Shown: piece after piece, positions 14,701 through 23,639 of the stretch | How positions within the stretch are numbered: the first letter of the stretch is position 1 | Layout of the letters: each line of letters starts with the position of its first letter | Assembly: GCA_026985615.1 (NCBI GenBank) | Contig: JALSQD010000068.1 | Coordinates: forward strand, 1-28,601 | Direction of reading: 5' to 3' | DNA from: Thermaceae bacterium | GTDB lineage: Bacteria > Deinococcota > Deinococci > Deinococcales > Marinithermaceae | Length of the DNA: 28,601 nucleotides | The notes under the pieces: model-generated | Seen by the model: the letters and a program-made list of their open reading frames with translations, nothing else | Databases searched by the model: none | What the model was told of the DNA's origin: nothing | Translations under genes and position numbers: made by a program

Positions 14701-15476
14701 CACTCCTCCCTCCGGCCCAGGTAGGCCTCGATGACCTTCGGGTCGTTGACGACGTCGTGGTAGTTGCCCTCGGCGATCTTCTCGCCGTAGTCCAGCACCA
14801 CCACGCGATCCGAGATCTCGCCCACGAGGTTCATCTTGTGCTCGACGAGCACGATGGTGTAGCCCCCCTCGTCGCGGAAACGCCGGATGATCTGGGTGAT
14901 CTCCTTGGTTTCCTTGGGGTTCATGCCCGCGCTGGGCTCGTCGAGCAGCAGCAGCTTGGCTCCGGTGGCCATCGCGCGCGCCATCTCAGTACGGCGGCGG
15001 TTGGCGTAGGAGAGCACGTAGACCGGCTGGTGCAGGCGGAAGCTCATCAGGCGCGGTCCGAAGAAGGAGAGCTTTTCGAGGGCCACCTCACGCATCTTTT
15101 CCTCTTCGCGCAGGTAGGCCGGGGTGCGCAGCACCGCCCCCAGCCAGCCCGACTTGAGGCGGTGGTGCTGGGGGATGAGCACGTTCTCTAGCACCGTCAG
15201 GTGGGTAAACAGCCGCAGGTTCTGGAAGGTGCGGGCGATGCCTCGCTTGGTGACCTGGTCGGGGCTGAGGCCGTTGATACGCTGCCCTTCGAAGAAGATG
15301 TCGCCGCGGTCGGGTTTGTAGACCCCGGTGATGAGGTTGAAGAGGGTGGACTTTCCGGCACCGTTGGGTCCGATAATGCTGACGATCTCGCCTTCCTCGA
15401 CCGTCAGGCTGACGTTGCTGATGGCCTGAAGCCCGCCGAAGGACTTGTAGAGGTTGCGCAGCTCAAGCAGAGGCAT
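14700..15476 (-). CDS. livG: Branched-chain amino-acid ABC transporter ATPase LivG
   Basis: This is the second cytoplasmic ATPase of the Liv importer, 258 aa. Walker A is GPNGAGKST, the Q-loop region is GIARTFQNLRLFTHLTVLENVL, Walker B is LLLLDEPSAGMNP, and the H-loop is VLVEHKM. The ABC signature reads LSYANRRRTEMARAM rather than the common LSYGQQRRLEIARAL. This deviates at the Gly-Gln positions that contact ATP across the dimer. The partner LivF keeps a canonical signature, so one composite site may be weaker. The first 14 bp overlap the end of livM. Confidence 0.93.
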   Translation of the reverse strand: MPLLELRNLYKSFGGLQAISNVSLTVEEGEIVSIIGPNGAGKSTLFNLITGVYKPDRGDIFFEGQRINGLSPDQVTKRGIARTFQNLRLFTHLTVLENVLIPQHHRLKSGWLGAVLRTPAYLREEEKMREVALEKLSFFGPRLMSFRLHQPVYVLSYANRRRTEMARAMATGAKLLLLDEPSAGMNPKETKEITQIIRRFRDEGGYTIVLVEHKMNLVGEISDRVVVLDYGEKIAEGNYHDVVNDPKVIEAYLGRREE

Positions 15477-16818
15477 CGTCGTCCTCCTTGGTCTCGCTTG
15501 CGCCGGGGTTCAGCTCGGGGTTGGAGAGCCAGGCGTCCTGCTTGCGCTGTTCCTCGCTAGGGATGTCCTCGCGCGGCCCGAAGATGAGCTTCCACGAGAA
15601 CTCGGCCCGCCCCATCACGCCTTCGCGGCGGTAGATCATGATCAGGATCAGGATGACCGCCAGCAGGATCTTGCGCATCCCGAAGAACTGCACCGTCTGG
15701 GTCATCCACGGCTCGTTGCGGAAGAACACGGTGACCAACAGCAGGGCCAGGCCGATGGCGCCGAAGATGTAGTGCTTGGTCTCGATTACCGGGCGGAGCC
15801 TGCGCGTCTTGCGGATGTAGGCGGAGAAGGCGAAGGCGCCCAGCATGAGCAGCGCCCCGCTCAGGTAGCCCACCCAGGCGGGGTAGGGCTGCTCCAGGAA
15901 GCCGCCGTAGTTGCGCACCAGCACCACCACCGCGGTGCCGATCACGGCGCCGGTAATGGAGCCCAGACCGCCGAGGCTGATCGCGACCAGCAGGAAGAAG
16001 GTAACGAAGAAGTTGAAGGTCTGGGTGTCCACCGACTGCAGGTAGCTGGCGTAGAGCCCGCCGGCCACGCCCGCGAAGAAGGCGCTGATCGTGAAGGCCA
16101 GGACCTTGTGGTAGGCCAGGTTCACGCCCATGGCCTCCGCCGCGATCTCGTCTTCGCGAATGCCTTCGAAGGCGCGTCCGTAAGACGAGAACTTGAGGCG
16201 GGTAAAGAACCAGAGCACGAAGAGAAAGGCGAAGAAGGTCCACCAGATCGTGCCCGCGTCGCCGGGGATGCCCTTGATGCCGAGCGGGCCGTTGGTGAAG
16301 GCGGCCACCTCGGGGGCGTTGGGGAGGAGGCGGATGATCTCGCCGAAGCCAAAGGTGACGATGGCCAGGTAGTCGCCCTTGAGGCGAAGCGAGGGCGCGC
16401 CGACGAGCACGCCGAGCAGCGCGGCGGCGAGGCCGGCGATGAAGAGGGCGATGATGAACTTGAGGTCAATCGAGTTGGCGATAAAGTCCAGCCCGAGTCC
16501 CCGCAGCCACTTGTCGAGGTCGAGGTTGTCGCGCGCCCAGTCGGAGAGGAGGCGGGTGCGGAAGGGACGGCGTTCCTTTTCGGGCAGCATGAGCAGCGCG
16601 GTCACGTAGCCGCCCACGAGCATGAAACCGTGGTGCCCGAGTGAGAGGATGCCAAGCTGGCCGTTGATGAGGTTGAGGCTGATGGCCGCGATGCCCCAGA
16701 TGAAGATGAGGCGAAGAGCAGAGAGCAGCCCGCTCGTGCCGTCCATCTGGGTCAGCAGGTAGAGGCCGAGGGTGACGAGCCCTACGGTAGCAAGGGTGAG
16801 CAGGTGGTTGCGCATCAT
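15463..16818 (-). CDS. livM: Branched-chain amino-acid ABC transporter permease LivM, extended
   Basis: This is a membrane permease of the Liv importer, 451 aa, longer than the roughly 320-420 aa common for LivM. Core blocks are LNLINGQLGILSLGHHGFMLVGGYVTA, LRLKGDYLAIVTFGFGEIIRLL, the EAA-like cytoplasmic loop AFEGIREDEIAAEAMGVNLAYHKVLAF, and GGLGSITGAVIGTAVVVL. Two additions are seen: a loop after the second helix (about residues 80-115) and an extra helix pair (KHYIFGAIGLALLLVTVFF) before the usual last helix (LLAVILILIMIYRREG). The polar tail of about 60 residues ends EDDDASA. The ATG at 16818 overlaps the livH stop by 4 nt (ATGA). Confidence 0.92.
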   Translation of the reverse strand: MMRNHLLTLATVGLVTLGLYLLTQMDGTSGLLSALRLIFIWGIAAISLNLINGQLGILSLGHHGFMLVGGYVTALLMLPEKERRPFRTRLLSDWARDNLDLDKWLRGLGLDFIANSIDLKFIIALFIAGLAAALLGVLVGAPSLRLKGDYLAIVTFGFGEIIRLLPNAPEVAAFTNGPLGIKGIPGDAGTIWWTFFAFLFVLWFFTRLKFSSYGRAFEGIREDEIAAEAMGVNLAYHKVLAFTISAFFAGVAGGLYASYLQSVDTQTFNFFVTFFLLVAISLGGLGSITGAVIGTAVVVLVRNYGGFLEQPYPAWVGYLSGALLMLGAFAFSAYIRKTRRLRPVIETKHYIFGAIGLALLLVTVFFRNEPWMTQTVQFFGMRKILLAVILILIMIYRREGVMGRAEFSWKLIFGPREDIPSEEQRKQDAWLSNPELNPGASETKEDDDASA

Positions 16819-17978
16819 ACCTTCTCCGTAAGGTCTTCCCCAACCAGACCCGAGGGGCGGAAGAGCAGGATCAGGATGAGGAGCACGAAGGCGAAGACGT
16901 CCTTGTAGGCCGAAAGGGTTGGGAAGAAGCTAACCACGTAGATCTCGATGAAGCCGAGCAGCAGCCCCCCGAGCACGGCCCCCGGCAGGCTGCCGATCCC
17001 GCCGATCACGGCCGCGGTGAAGGCCTTGATGCCCGGCATCAGCCCCATGAGGGGGTGGATCTGCCCGAAGCGGATCGAGTACATGACGCCGGCGGCGGCG
17101 GCCAGGATCGAGCCAATGAAGAAGGTCAGGGCGATGACCTGGTTGACGTTGACGCCCATCATCTGCGCCACCTCGGCGTCCTGGGCGGTGGCCCGCATTG
17201 CCTTGCCCAGGCGCGTGCGGGTGACGAAGAGGTTGAGCACGAAGAGGAGCACCGCTGTCACTGCGGGAACGACGATCAGGATGCCGGTGAAGTAGACCGT
17301 CTCCTCGCCGATCGCGAAGCTGCGGGGCTGGTTGAGCACGGTCTCGGCGTTGAAGCCGCGCACGCGCGGGCCGAAGAGGAGCTGGCCCATGTTCTGCAGG
17401 AAGAAACTCGCCGCGATCGCGGTGATGAGCATGCTCTCGCGCGGGGCGCCGCGCAGGGGGCGGTAGGCGACCGCCTCGAGGAGTACGCCGGCGACGCCGG
17501 TCGCGAGCATGCTCAACAGGAGGGCTTCGATCCAGCCGAGGTGGCGGAAGGCCAACAGGAAAAAGGTGCCACCAAAAATGAGCAACGCTAAAAGGAACGT
17601 TCGTTTGGGTTCTTCAAGATTAAACAGGCTGCGCAAGACCAAGAGGACGGTTCCGCCCAGGAGGACGGTGGTGAGCAGGGCCAGGCCCCAGTGCATCGGC
17701 GTCAGCGTCATGGCGTAGAACGCGAAGTAGGAGCCCAGCATGAAGATCTCGCCGTGGGCAAAGTTGATCAACCGGATGATGCCGTAGACCATGGTGTAGC
17801 CCAGGGCGATGAGCGCGTACAAGCTCCCCAGCGTTAGCGCGTTGAGGAAGTCCTGGACGATACGCGCAAAGGTGTAGTCGGGCATCGACGCGATCCGCCA
17901 GCCAAGGAGGGCTACGAACAGCAGGCCCGCGAACAGGGAGAACAACGTTGAACGCGAAGCGAGTTTGGATGCGGTCAC
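16815..17978 (-). CDS. livH: Branched-chain amino-acid ABC transporter permease LivH, extended
   Basis: This is the partner permease of LivM, 387 aa against about 290-310 for a minimal LivH. The conserved blocks are NALTLGSLYALIALGYTMVYGIIRLINFAHGEIFMLG, VAYRPLRGAPRESMLITAIAASFFLQN, AMRATAQDAEVAQMMGVNVNQVIALTF and PGIKAFTAAVIGGIGSLPGAVLGG. Extra material is an N-terminal hydrophobic segment and an insert around residues 115-165 (FNLEEPKRTFLLALLIFGGTFFLLAFRHLGW) that adds membrane segments. The insert is encoded by visibly AT-richer DNA (about 17560-17640). The start is GTG 17978 behind GGAGG. A 75-bp gap with a hairpin separates it from livK. Confidence 0.92.
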   Translation of the reverse strand: MTASKLASRSTLFSLFAGLLFVALLGWRIASMPDYTFARIVQDFLNALTLGSLYALIALGYTMVYGIIRLINFAHGEIFMLGSYFAFYAMTLTPMHWGLALLTTVLLGGTVLLVLRSLFNLEEPKRTFLLALLIFGGTFFLLAFRHLGWIEALLLSMLATGVAGVLLEAVAYRPLRGAPRESMLITAIAASFFLQNMGQLLFGPRVRGFNAETVLNQPRSFAIGEETVYFTGILIVVPAVTAVLLFVLNLFVTRTRLGKAMRATAQDAEVAQMMGVNVNQVIALTFFIGSILAAAAGVMYSIRFGQIHPLMGLMPGIKAFTAAVIGGIGSLPGAVLGGLLLGFIEIYVVSFFPTLSAYKDVFAFVLLILILLFRPSGLVGEDLTEKV

Positions 17979-18005
17979 AGGGTTCCTCCGTAGCTCCGGC
18001 GCTAA

Positions 18006-18033
18006 CTGGGGCGAGCCTGTCGGCCCGCCCCAG
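18006..18033 (-). terminator. Intercistronic hairpin between livK and livH
   Basis: A 12-bp stem, CTGGGGCG plus GGCC pairing with its complement through one G-U, has a GACA loop. It begins 20 bp after the livK stop and no U-tract follows. It probably lets livK message accumulate above the permease/ATPase messages, by partial termination or by 3'-end protection. Confidence 0.6.
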
Positions 18034-18053
18034 GTCCGGATGGTACGTTCGGA

Positions 18054-19208
18054 CTACTGCACTTCGGCGGTCGACTTACCGAAGAGTTCGATCTTGGTCC
18101 AGTCGCTGGCGCTCTTCACCTTGTACTGGTAGAAGCCAATGGTACGGTCCTTCGGCGTACCGTCGGTGCCCTTGTAGGTGATGTCACCCGAGACGCCCGG
18201 GAAGTGCTCGATGTTGGCGAGCGCGTCGCGGACGGCCTTGACGTCGGTGGTGCCCGCAGCCTTGATCGCGGCCACGAGGACGTTGTAGGCGTCGGCACCG
18301 GCGAGGACGAAGCCGTTGAAGTCGCCGGGCTTGGCGTCCTTGAAGACCTCGAAGTACTTGGCCTTGAAGGCCTCGGCGCGCTTCTTGGCCTCGGGGTCGG
18401 GGATCAGGTTGGGGGTGGCGAAGCCGGTGAAGATGTAGCCGTCGAAGGCCGCGCCCGCACCCTCGGGGCACTGCGGATCGTCGGAGGCGTCGGCGCCGAC
18501 GACCTGCTGATCGAAGCCCTGCTCACGCAGCTGCTTCATGAAGGGCGCGCCCTCGGCGCAGAAGCCCGAGTAGTAGATGGCGTCGGGCTTGAAGCTGCGG
18601 ATGTTGTTGAGCTGCGCGGTGAAGTCGACGGTGTTAGCGACGAAGTCCTGAACGAGGGTCTTCGCGCCCAGCTTCTTGGCAGTCTCGTCGAAGAAGCCGG
18701 CCAGGCCGTAGGAGTAGTCGTCGTCGATCTGGCGGAAGATGGCGACCTTCTTGGCGCCCAGGTCCTTCACCACGTAGGCGGCGGCGAGCTTGCCCTGGAA
18801 GTCGTCGGTGTAGGCCATGCGGAAGATGTAGTCACCGATCTGGGTGGTCTGCGGGTTGGTGGAGGACGTGGAGATCATGATGATGCCCGCATCCTGCAGC
18901 ACTTCCGCGGCGGGGATGGACATGGAGCTGGAGATGGCGCCGAGCACGCCGATGACGCCCTCGTTGACGAAGCGCTGCGCGCAGGCGATCGAACCCTCGC
19001 GGCTGGTCTCGTTGTCGCAGATCACGAGCTCGACCTTCTGGCCCAGCACCTCGGGGGTCTGCAGGTTGGCCACCTTGATCCCGTTCAGGGTCTGGTTACC
19101 GATGGCGGCGAAGCGCCCGGAGAGCTCGAGGTTGATCCCGATCTTGACCTGGGCCAGACCGAAGGATCCGAGCACGAGCAACGCGGCTACCAAAAGACTT
19201 TTCCTCAT
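18054..19208 (-). CDS. livK: Branched-chain amino-acid ABC transporter substrate-binding protein LivK
   Basis: This is the extracytoplasmic leucine/isoleucine/valine-binding protein, 384 aa. The signal peptide MRKSLLVAALLVLGSFGLA is followed by KIGINLELSGRFAAIGNQTLNGIKVA, the ligand-site region GVLGAISSSMSIPAAEVLQDAGIIMISTSSTNP, FRMAYTDDFQGKLAAAYV, and YYSGFCAEGAPFMKQLREQGF. Several cysteines (VICDNE...IACAQRF and FCAEG...DPQCPEG) could form disulfides outside the cell. ATG 19208 follows GGGAGGA by 5 bases. It is the first gene of livKHMGF, under a near-consensus promoter. Confidence 0.94.
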   Translation of the reverse strand: MRKSLLVAALLVLGSFGLAQVKIGINLELSGRFAAIGNQTLNGIKVANLQTPEVLGQKVELVICDNETSREGSIACAQRFVNEGVIGVLGAISSSMSIPAAEVLQDAGIIMISTSSTNPQTTQIGDYIFRMAYTDDFQGKLAAAYVVKDLGAKKVAIFRQIDDDYSYGLAGFFDETAKKLGAKTLVQDFVANTVDFTAQLNNIRSFKPDAIYYSGFCAEGAPFMKQLREQGFDQQVVGADASDDPQCPEGAGAAFDGYIFTGFATPNLIPDPEAKKRAEAFKAKYFEVFKDAKPGDFNGFVLAGADAYNVLVAAIKAAGTTDVKAVRDALANIEHFPGVSGDITYKGTDGTPKDRTIGFYQYKVKSASDWTKIELFGKSTAEVQ

Positions 19209-19275
19209 ATGCGTCCTCCCTTTCCTTCACTGGTCGTCTTGCGCGAGCGATGGTGTTTTATACTCGCACCCGTAT

Positions 19276-19304
19276 TTTATATGCAATTTACCTGCGGGTG
19301 TCAA
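19276..19304 (-). promoter_or_regulatory. Promoter of the livKHMGF operon
   Basis: TTGACA (19304-19299) and TATAAA (19281-19276) are 17 bp apart, the best housekeeping-sigma promoter in the window. A second TATAAA lies 19 bp further on (19262-19257). The leader before ATG 19208 is about 60 nt and includes a Shine-Dalgarno. Confidence 0.8.
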
Positions 19305-19387
19305 CAAGCGCGGTGAAAGAAAAAATGCGAGAAGAGGCCAGTCGAGGCCACGATTTGGGCAAAATCCAGGGGTGAAAGTTGCTGAAT

Positions 19388-19405
19388 GTTCAGTCAAAAC
19401 TGAAC
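19388..19405. promoter_or_regulatory. Perfect inverted repeat upstream of livK, candidate operator
   Basis: GTTCAGT-caaa-ACTGAAC has perfect 7-bp arms. It lies between the glnA terminator and the livK promoter, about 84 bp upstream of the livK -35. It is not followed by a T-run in either direction, so it is not a second terminator. The arrangement suits a dimeric regulator. The binding protein is unknown. Confidence 0.4.
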
Positions 19406-19427
19406 GCTATGGCCGTTTTCGTGAACA

Positions 19428-19453
19428 AAACGCCCGGGCTGGCCCGGGCGTTT
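19428..19453 (-). terminator. glnA terminator
   Basis: 12-bp arms, AAACGCCCGGGC and its complement, flank a minimal TG centre. It lies 18 bp after the glnA stop. The minus-strand readout ends in TTTTG, so it should work as an intrinsic terminator. Confidence 0.8.
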
Positions 19454-19471
19454 GGAAATGGTCGCGGGTTT

Positions 19472-20812
<1,341 letters not shown>

Positions 20813-20820
20813 ACGGCAAC

Positions 20821-20849
20821 ATTATAAACATAAAACTCGTGCAGATAAA
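20821..20849 (-). promoter_or_regulatory. Leaderless promoter of glnA
   Basis: TATAAT (20826-20821) lies 8 nt before the ATG. A weak -35 (TTTATC, 20849-20844) sits 17 bp upstream of the box. The predicted transcript begins at or within 2 nt of the start codon. Confidence 0.65.
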
Positions 20850-21000
20850 ACCCTTGATCGCGCCCATCCAGCAACGATCAACCTGGTTCTGAGAGTTTCA
20901 CCGGGTTTCACTGCGATAAATGTGAGGCTATCATGTGCTGGAGTGCCATAAATAAGCTGACATTGTGCCATTCGTCATTCAGTGAATATTTGCATAAAAT
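20850..21000. promoter_or_regulatory. AT-richer upstream region of glnA with a spaced direct repeat
   Basis: About 150 bp without a gene, noticeably richer in A+T than the surroundings. GTGCCAT occurs at 20943-20949 and again at 20965-20971. The start-to-start distance is 22 bp, two helical turns, so both copies face the same side of the DNA. A TGTGA half-site (20920-20924) lies nearby without a good partner. This is a candidate control region. No protein can be assigned. Confidence 0.35.
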
Positions 21001-21030
21001 ACCAGCCCCCGAGGTTTCCCGGGGGCTGGT
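21001..21030 (-). terminator. Terminator of the 5'-nucleotidase gene
   Basis: An 11-bp stem (ACCAGCCCCCG with its complement) has an 8-nt loop. It lies 16 bp after the stop and is followed on minus by ATTTTAT. A standard intrinsic terminator. Confidence 0.85.
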
Positions 21031-21046
21031 AGTGCAACGACGCGCG

Positions 21047-22528
21047 TTACTTGACGGTCTTGATGCGCCCTTCGACCTCGGGGGCCACGGGCGAGTGCTT
21101 CTGGATGTAGTCGATGACGACGTTGGCGAGCAGGAGGCCCGAGCGCTCGTCGATCACGCGCGGGGCGTCTTTGAACATGGTGTAGCCGTCGCCGCCGCGG
21201 CCCATGTAGTCGTTGATGGCGACCACGTAGGTCTTGTTCGGGTCGAGCGGCTGGTCCTTCACGTAGACTTCCTTGACCCGCTTGCCGGGTTCGGCGGTGG
21301 GGTCATAGGTGAAGGTGATGCCGGAAACCTGCGGGAAGCGGCCCTTGACGCGCTCCACCTGGCTGACGCCATTCTCGAGCGCGGCCTTGAGGTCGGTGCC
21401 GCTGACCTTCACGCTGATCACCACGTTGCCGAAGGGCAGGATCGAGAGGATGTCCTTGCGGGTGAGCTGGCCGGGGCCGTAGACGCTGTCGGTGCGGATG
21501 CCGCCACCGTTGGCGATGGCCACGTCGGCGCCGGTGTACTCCCGCATGGCGTCGGCGACCAGGTCGCCGATGTTTGACTCCATGGTGCGCACGGTCTTGC
21601 GGCGGGCGTCGAGCGGGACCTTGGTCTCGCCGATGGGTACGTTCAGCTCCTTGTCTAGGGCCTGGACGTACTTGTTGACCAGCTGGGCCATCTCGGGGTC
21701 TTCGGGAATCTTGTCGGTGACCGGGATGACCTCGAGGAAGACCACCGGCTTCTGGCCGGGGATGTTGTAGACCTTGAGGTAGCCCACGTCGCGCCAGTCG
21801 GACTTGGCCTTGAAGATCAGGGTGCCGTTCACGACCTTGAACATGCCGCTGTGGTCATGACCGCCGAGGATGAGGTCGATCTCGGGGACCTTGGCGGCGA
21901 GTTCCTCGTCGTGGGCCATGTCCATGTGGGTGAGCGCGATCACGATCTCGGCGCCCTCGGCTTTGAGCTTGCGGGCGAGGTCGCGGCCGACGGCGACGTA
22001 GTCCACGTACTCGGCGTTCTCGCCGGGGCTGGTGAGCTCGAGCCAGTCGTCGATCAGTCCGATGAAACCCACCTTCACGCCGTTGATCTCGGTAAGGGCG
22101 AACTCCACGCCGCCCGCGAGCGGCTTGCCCGTGCGCTTGTCGAGCAGGTTGGAGCTCAGCCAGGGGAAGTTGGACTCCTTGACGCGCTGCTCGGCCACCT
22201 CGGGCCCGAAGTCGAACTCGTGGTTGCCGAAGACGGCGTAGTCCACGCCCAGCTTGTTGAAGGTGGCGACCATCTGCTCACCCTTCATGAGGCTCGACAT
22301 GATCGAGGGGCTGAAGGCGTCGCCGCCAAACGTGATCACCAGCGTGCCGTTGTCGAGCTGCTTGGCTAGGGTGGCGACCCGGGCGGCCCCACCGAGCTTG
22401 CCACGTTTGACGGGTTGGATCTCGTAGACGTCGTTCGAGTGCAGAATCGTGAAATCCGGCTGGGCGGCCAGCGCCAGACCCATGGCGGCGACCAGGGCCA
22501 GCATCCAGGTTGTGCGAATGAGCTTCAT
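21047..22528 (-). CDS. Secreted 5'-nucleotidase / metallophosphoesterase
   Basis: The product is 493 aa. The signal peptide MKLIRTTWMLALVAAMGLALA is followed by an N-terminal two-metal phosphoesterase domain and a C-terminal nucleotide-binding domain, as in UshA. Metal-site blocks are SNDVYE (31-36), GGDAF (Asp70), GNHEFDFG (101-108), LTHMDM (His201) and GGHDH (222-226). The first block has Val-Tyr where UshA has a metal-binding His (NDxHG), which marks a distinct subgroup. The C-terminal domain has MESNIGDLVADAMR, NGGGIR and DYMGRGGDGYTMF. It should dephosphorylate nucleotides or related esters outside the cytoplasm to salvage phosphate and nucleosides. ATG 22528 follows a perfect GGAGGTGAT. 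It has its own promoter and terminator. Confidence 0.9.
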   Translation of the reverse strand: MKLIRTTWMLALVAAMGLALAAQPDFTILHSNDVYEIQPVKRGKLGGAARVATLAKQLDNGTLVITFGGDAFSPSIMSSLMKGEQMVATFNKLGVDYAVFGNHEFDFGPEVAEQRVKESNFPWLSSNLLDKRTGKPLAGGVEFALTEINGVKVGFIGLIDDWLELTSPGENAEYVDYVAVGRDLARKLKAEGAEIVIALTHMDMAHDEELAAKVPEIDLILGGHDHSGMFKVVNGTLIFKAKSDWRDVGYLKVYNIPGQKPVVFLEVIPVTDKIPEDPEMAQLVNKYVQALDKELNVPIGETKVPLDARRKTVRTMESNIGDLVADAMREYTGADVAIANGGGIRTDSVYGPGQLTRKDILSILPFGNVVISVKVSGTDLKAALENGVSQVERVKGRFPQVSGITFTYDPTAEPGKRVKEVYVKDQPLDPNKTYVVAINDYMGRGGDGYTMFKDAPRVIDERSGLLLANVVIDYIQKHSPVAPEVEGRIKTVK

Positions 22529-22547
22529 AGCATCACCTCCACCGTTG

Positions 22548-22553
22548 ATTCTA
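22548..22553 (-). promoter_or_regulatory. -10 box of the 5'-nucleotidase gene
   Basis: TAGAAT on minus, just ahead of the GGAGGTGAT ribosome site (22540-22532). It predicts a leader of about 13 nt. No convincing -35 is present. Confidence 0.4.
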
Positions 22554-22591
22554 TCCTCAATTCGTCTGCGTTACGTCAGGCCGAGGCGGAT

Positions 22592-23631
22592 TCAATGCTC
22601 GAGGCTCGAACGCGCCACCGAGGGGTGCGGCTCGGGCGGGTGGTCGGAGGAATGCCCGGGATCGACCCGCGGCTTGCGGTGGGCATGGGCCGCAGCGTGG
22701 TTGGCGGCGGTGGCCGCCTCGCCGAATCCCACCGTGATCAACCGGATCTTGCCCGGGTAGGTGGTGATGTCCCCGGCGGCGAAGACGCCGGGAAGGCTGG
22801 TTTCCATGCGCGTGTTGGCCTTGATGCGGTTCTTTTCGAGTTCGAGCCCTCAGTGGGCGATCGGGCCCAGCCGCGAGACGTAGCCGGTGAGCGCCAGAAC
22901 GGCGTCCACGTCCAGGCTACGCTCTTTGCCGGTCTGCTGTGGACGATGACCGCCTCGCGCACCTCTTCTTCGCCCAGCACCGCTTTGAGTTCGTAGGGGG
23001 TGAGCAGCTCCAGCTCCCCCGCTTCGGCGGCGGCGATCAGGCGGTTGACCGTGGCCCCGTGGGCGCGGAAGGTTCCGCGCCGGTGGATCAGGGAGACGTG
23101 GGCGGCCAGGTCCTTGAGCGTCAGCGCCCAGTCCACCGCCGAGTCGCCCCCGCCGATGATGAGGACGCGTTTTCCACGGTAAGCCTCAGCGTTTCGAACC
23201 GCGTACTCGAGCCCCTTGTGCTCGAGCCGGTCCACGCCTTCGGCGTCCAGCCGCCGCGGCTCGAACGCACCCACCCCGGCGGTGATGATCACCGCCCGGC
23301 TCCGGTAGCTGCGCCCCGCCGACGTGGTGACCAGGAAACTGCCATCCTCCTGGGGTGCGAGCGTTTCAGCATGCTCTTCGGAGAAGAAGATGGGGTCGAA
23401 GGGCTCGACCTGTTCGAGCGGGTTACGCACCAGGTCCTTGGCGCGGATCTTGGGAAAGCCTGCGACGTCGTAGATGTACTTGTCGGGGTAGAGGGCCGAG
23501 AGCTGCCCTCCTGCTTCGGCCATGGGGTCGAGGATGCGGGCGGTGAGGCCGCGCATGCCCACGTAGAAGGCCGCGAACAGGCCGCTCGGCCCCGCCCCAA
23601 TGATGATGACGTCGGTCTTGGGCGCGTCCGC
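22592..23631 (-). pseudogene. Ferredoxin-NADP/thioredoxin-reductase-like flavoprotein, decayed
   Basis: It encodes a TrxB-fold FAD/NADPH oxidoreductase of the ferredoxin-NADP reductase type 2 group. The order is DVIIIGAGPSGLFAAFY (FAD site), DPMAEAGGQLSALYPDKYIYDVAGFP, VLIIGGGDSAVDWAL (NADPH site), and FAAGDITTYPGKIRLITVGFGEAATAANHA. There is no CxxC, as expected for the FNR type. Three lesions are seen. There is no ATG, GTG or TTG in frame between the crp stop and the FAD motif. A frameshift near 22934-22941 takes VIVHS out of frame before the QTGKERSLDVD segment. A TGA at 22852-22850 stands where a Trp codon is expected (AHxGLEL). The reading frame can be followed across all three by similarity. 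Unless all are sequencing errors, no full product is made. It lies 8 bp downstream of crp and was probably once co-transcribed with it. Confidence 0.85.
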
Positions 23632-23639
23632 CCTCCGCG

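Noticed and set aside
20915..20940. Classical Crp box (TGTGA-N6-TCACA) in the glnA upstream region
   Set aside because: Only the TGTGA half is present; the second half does not match.
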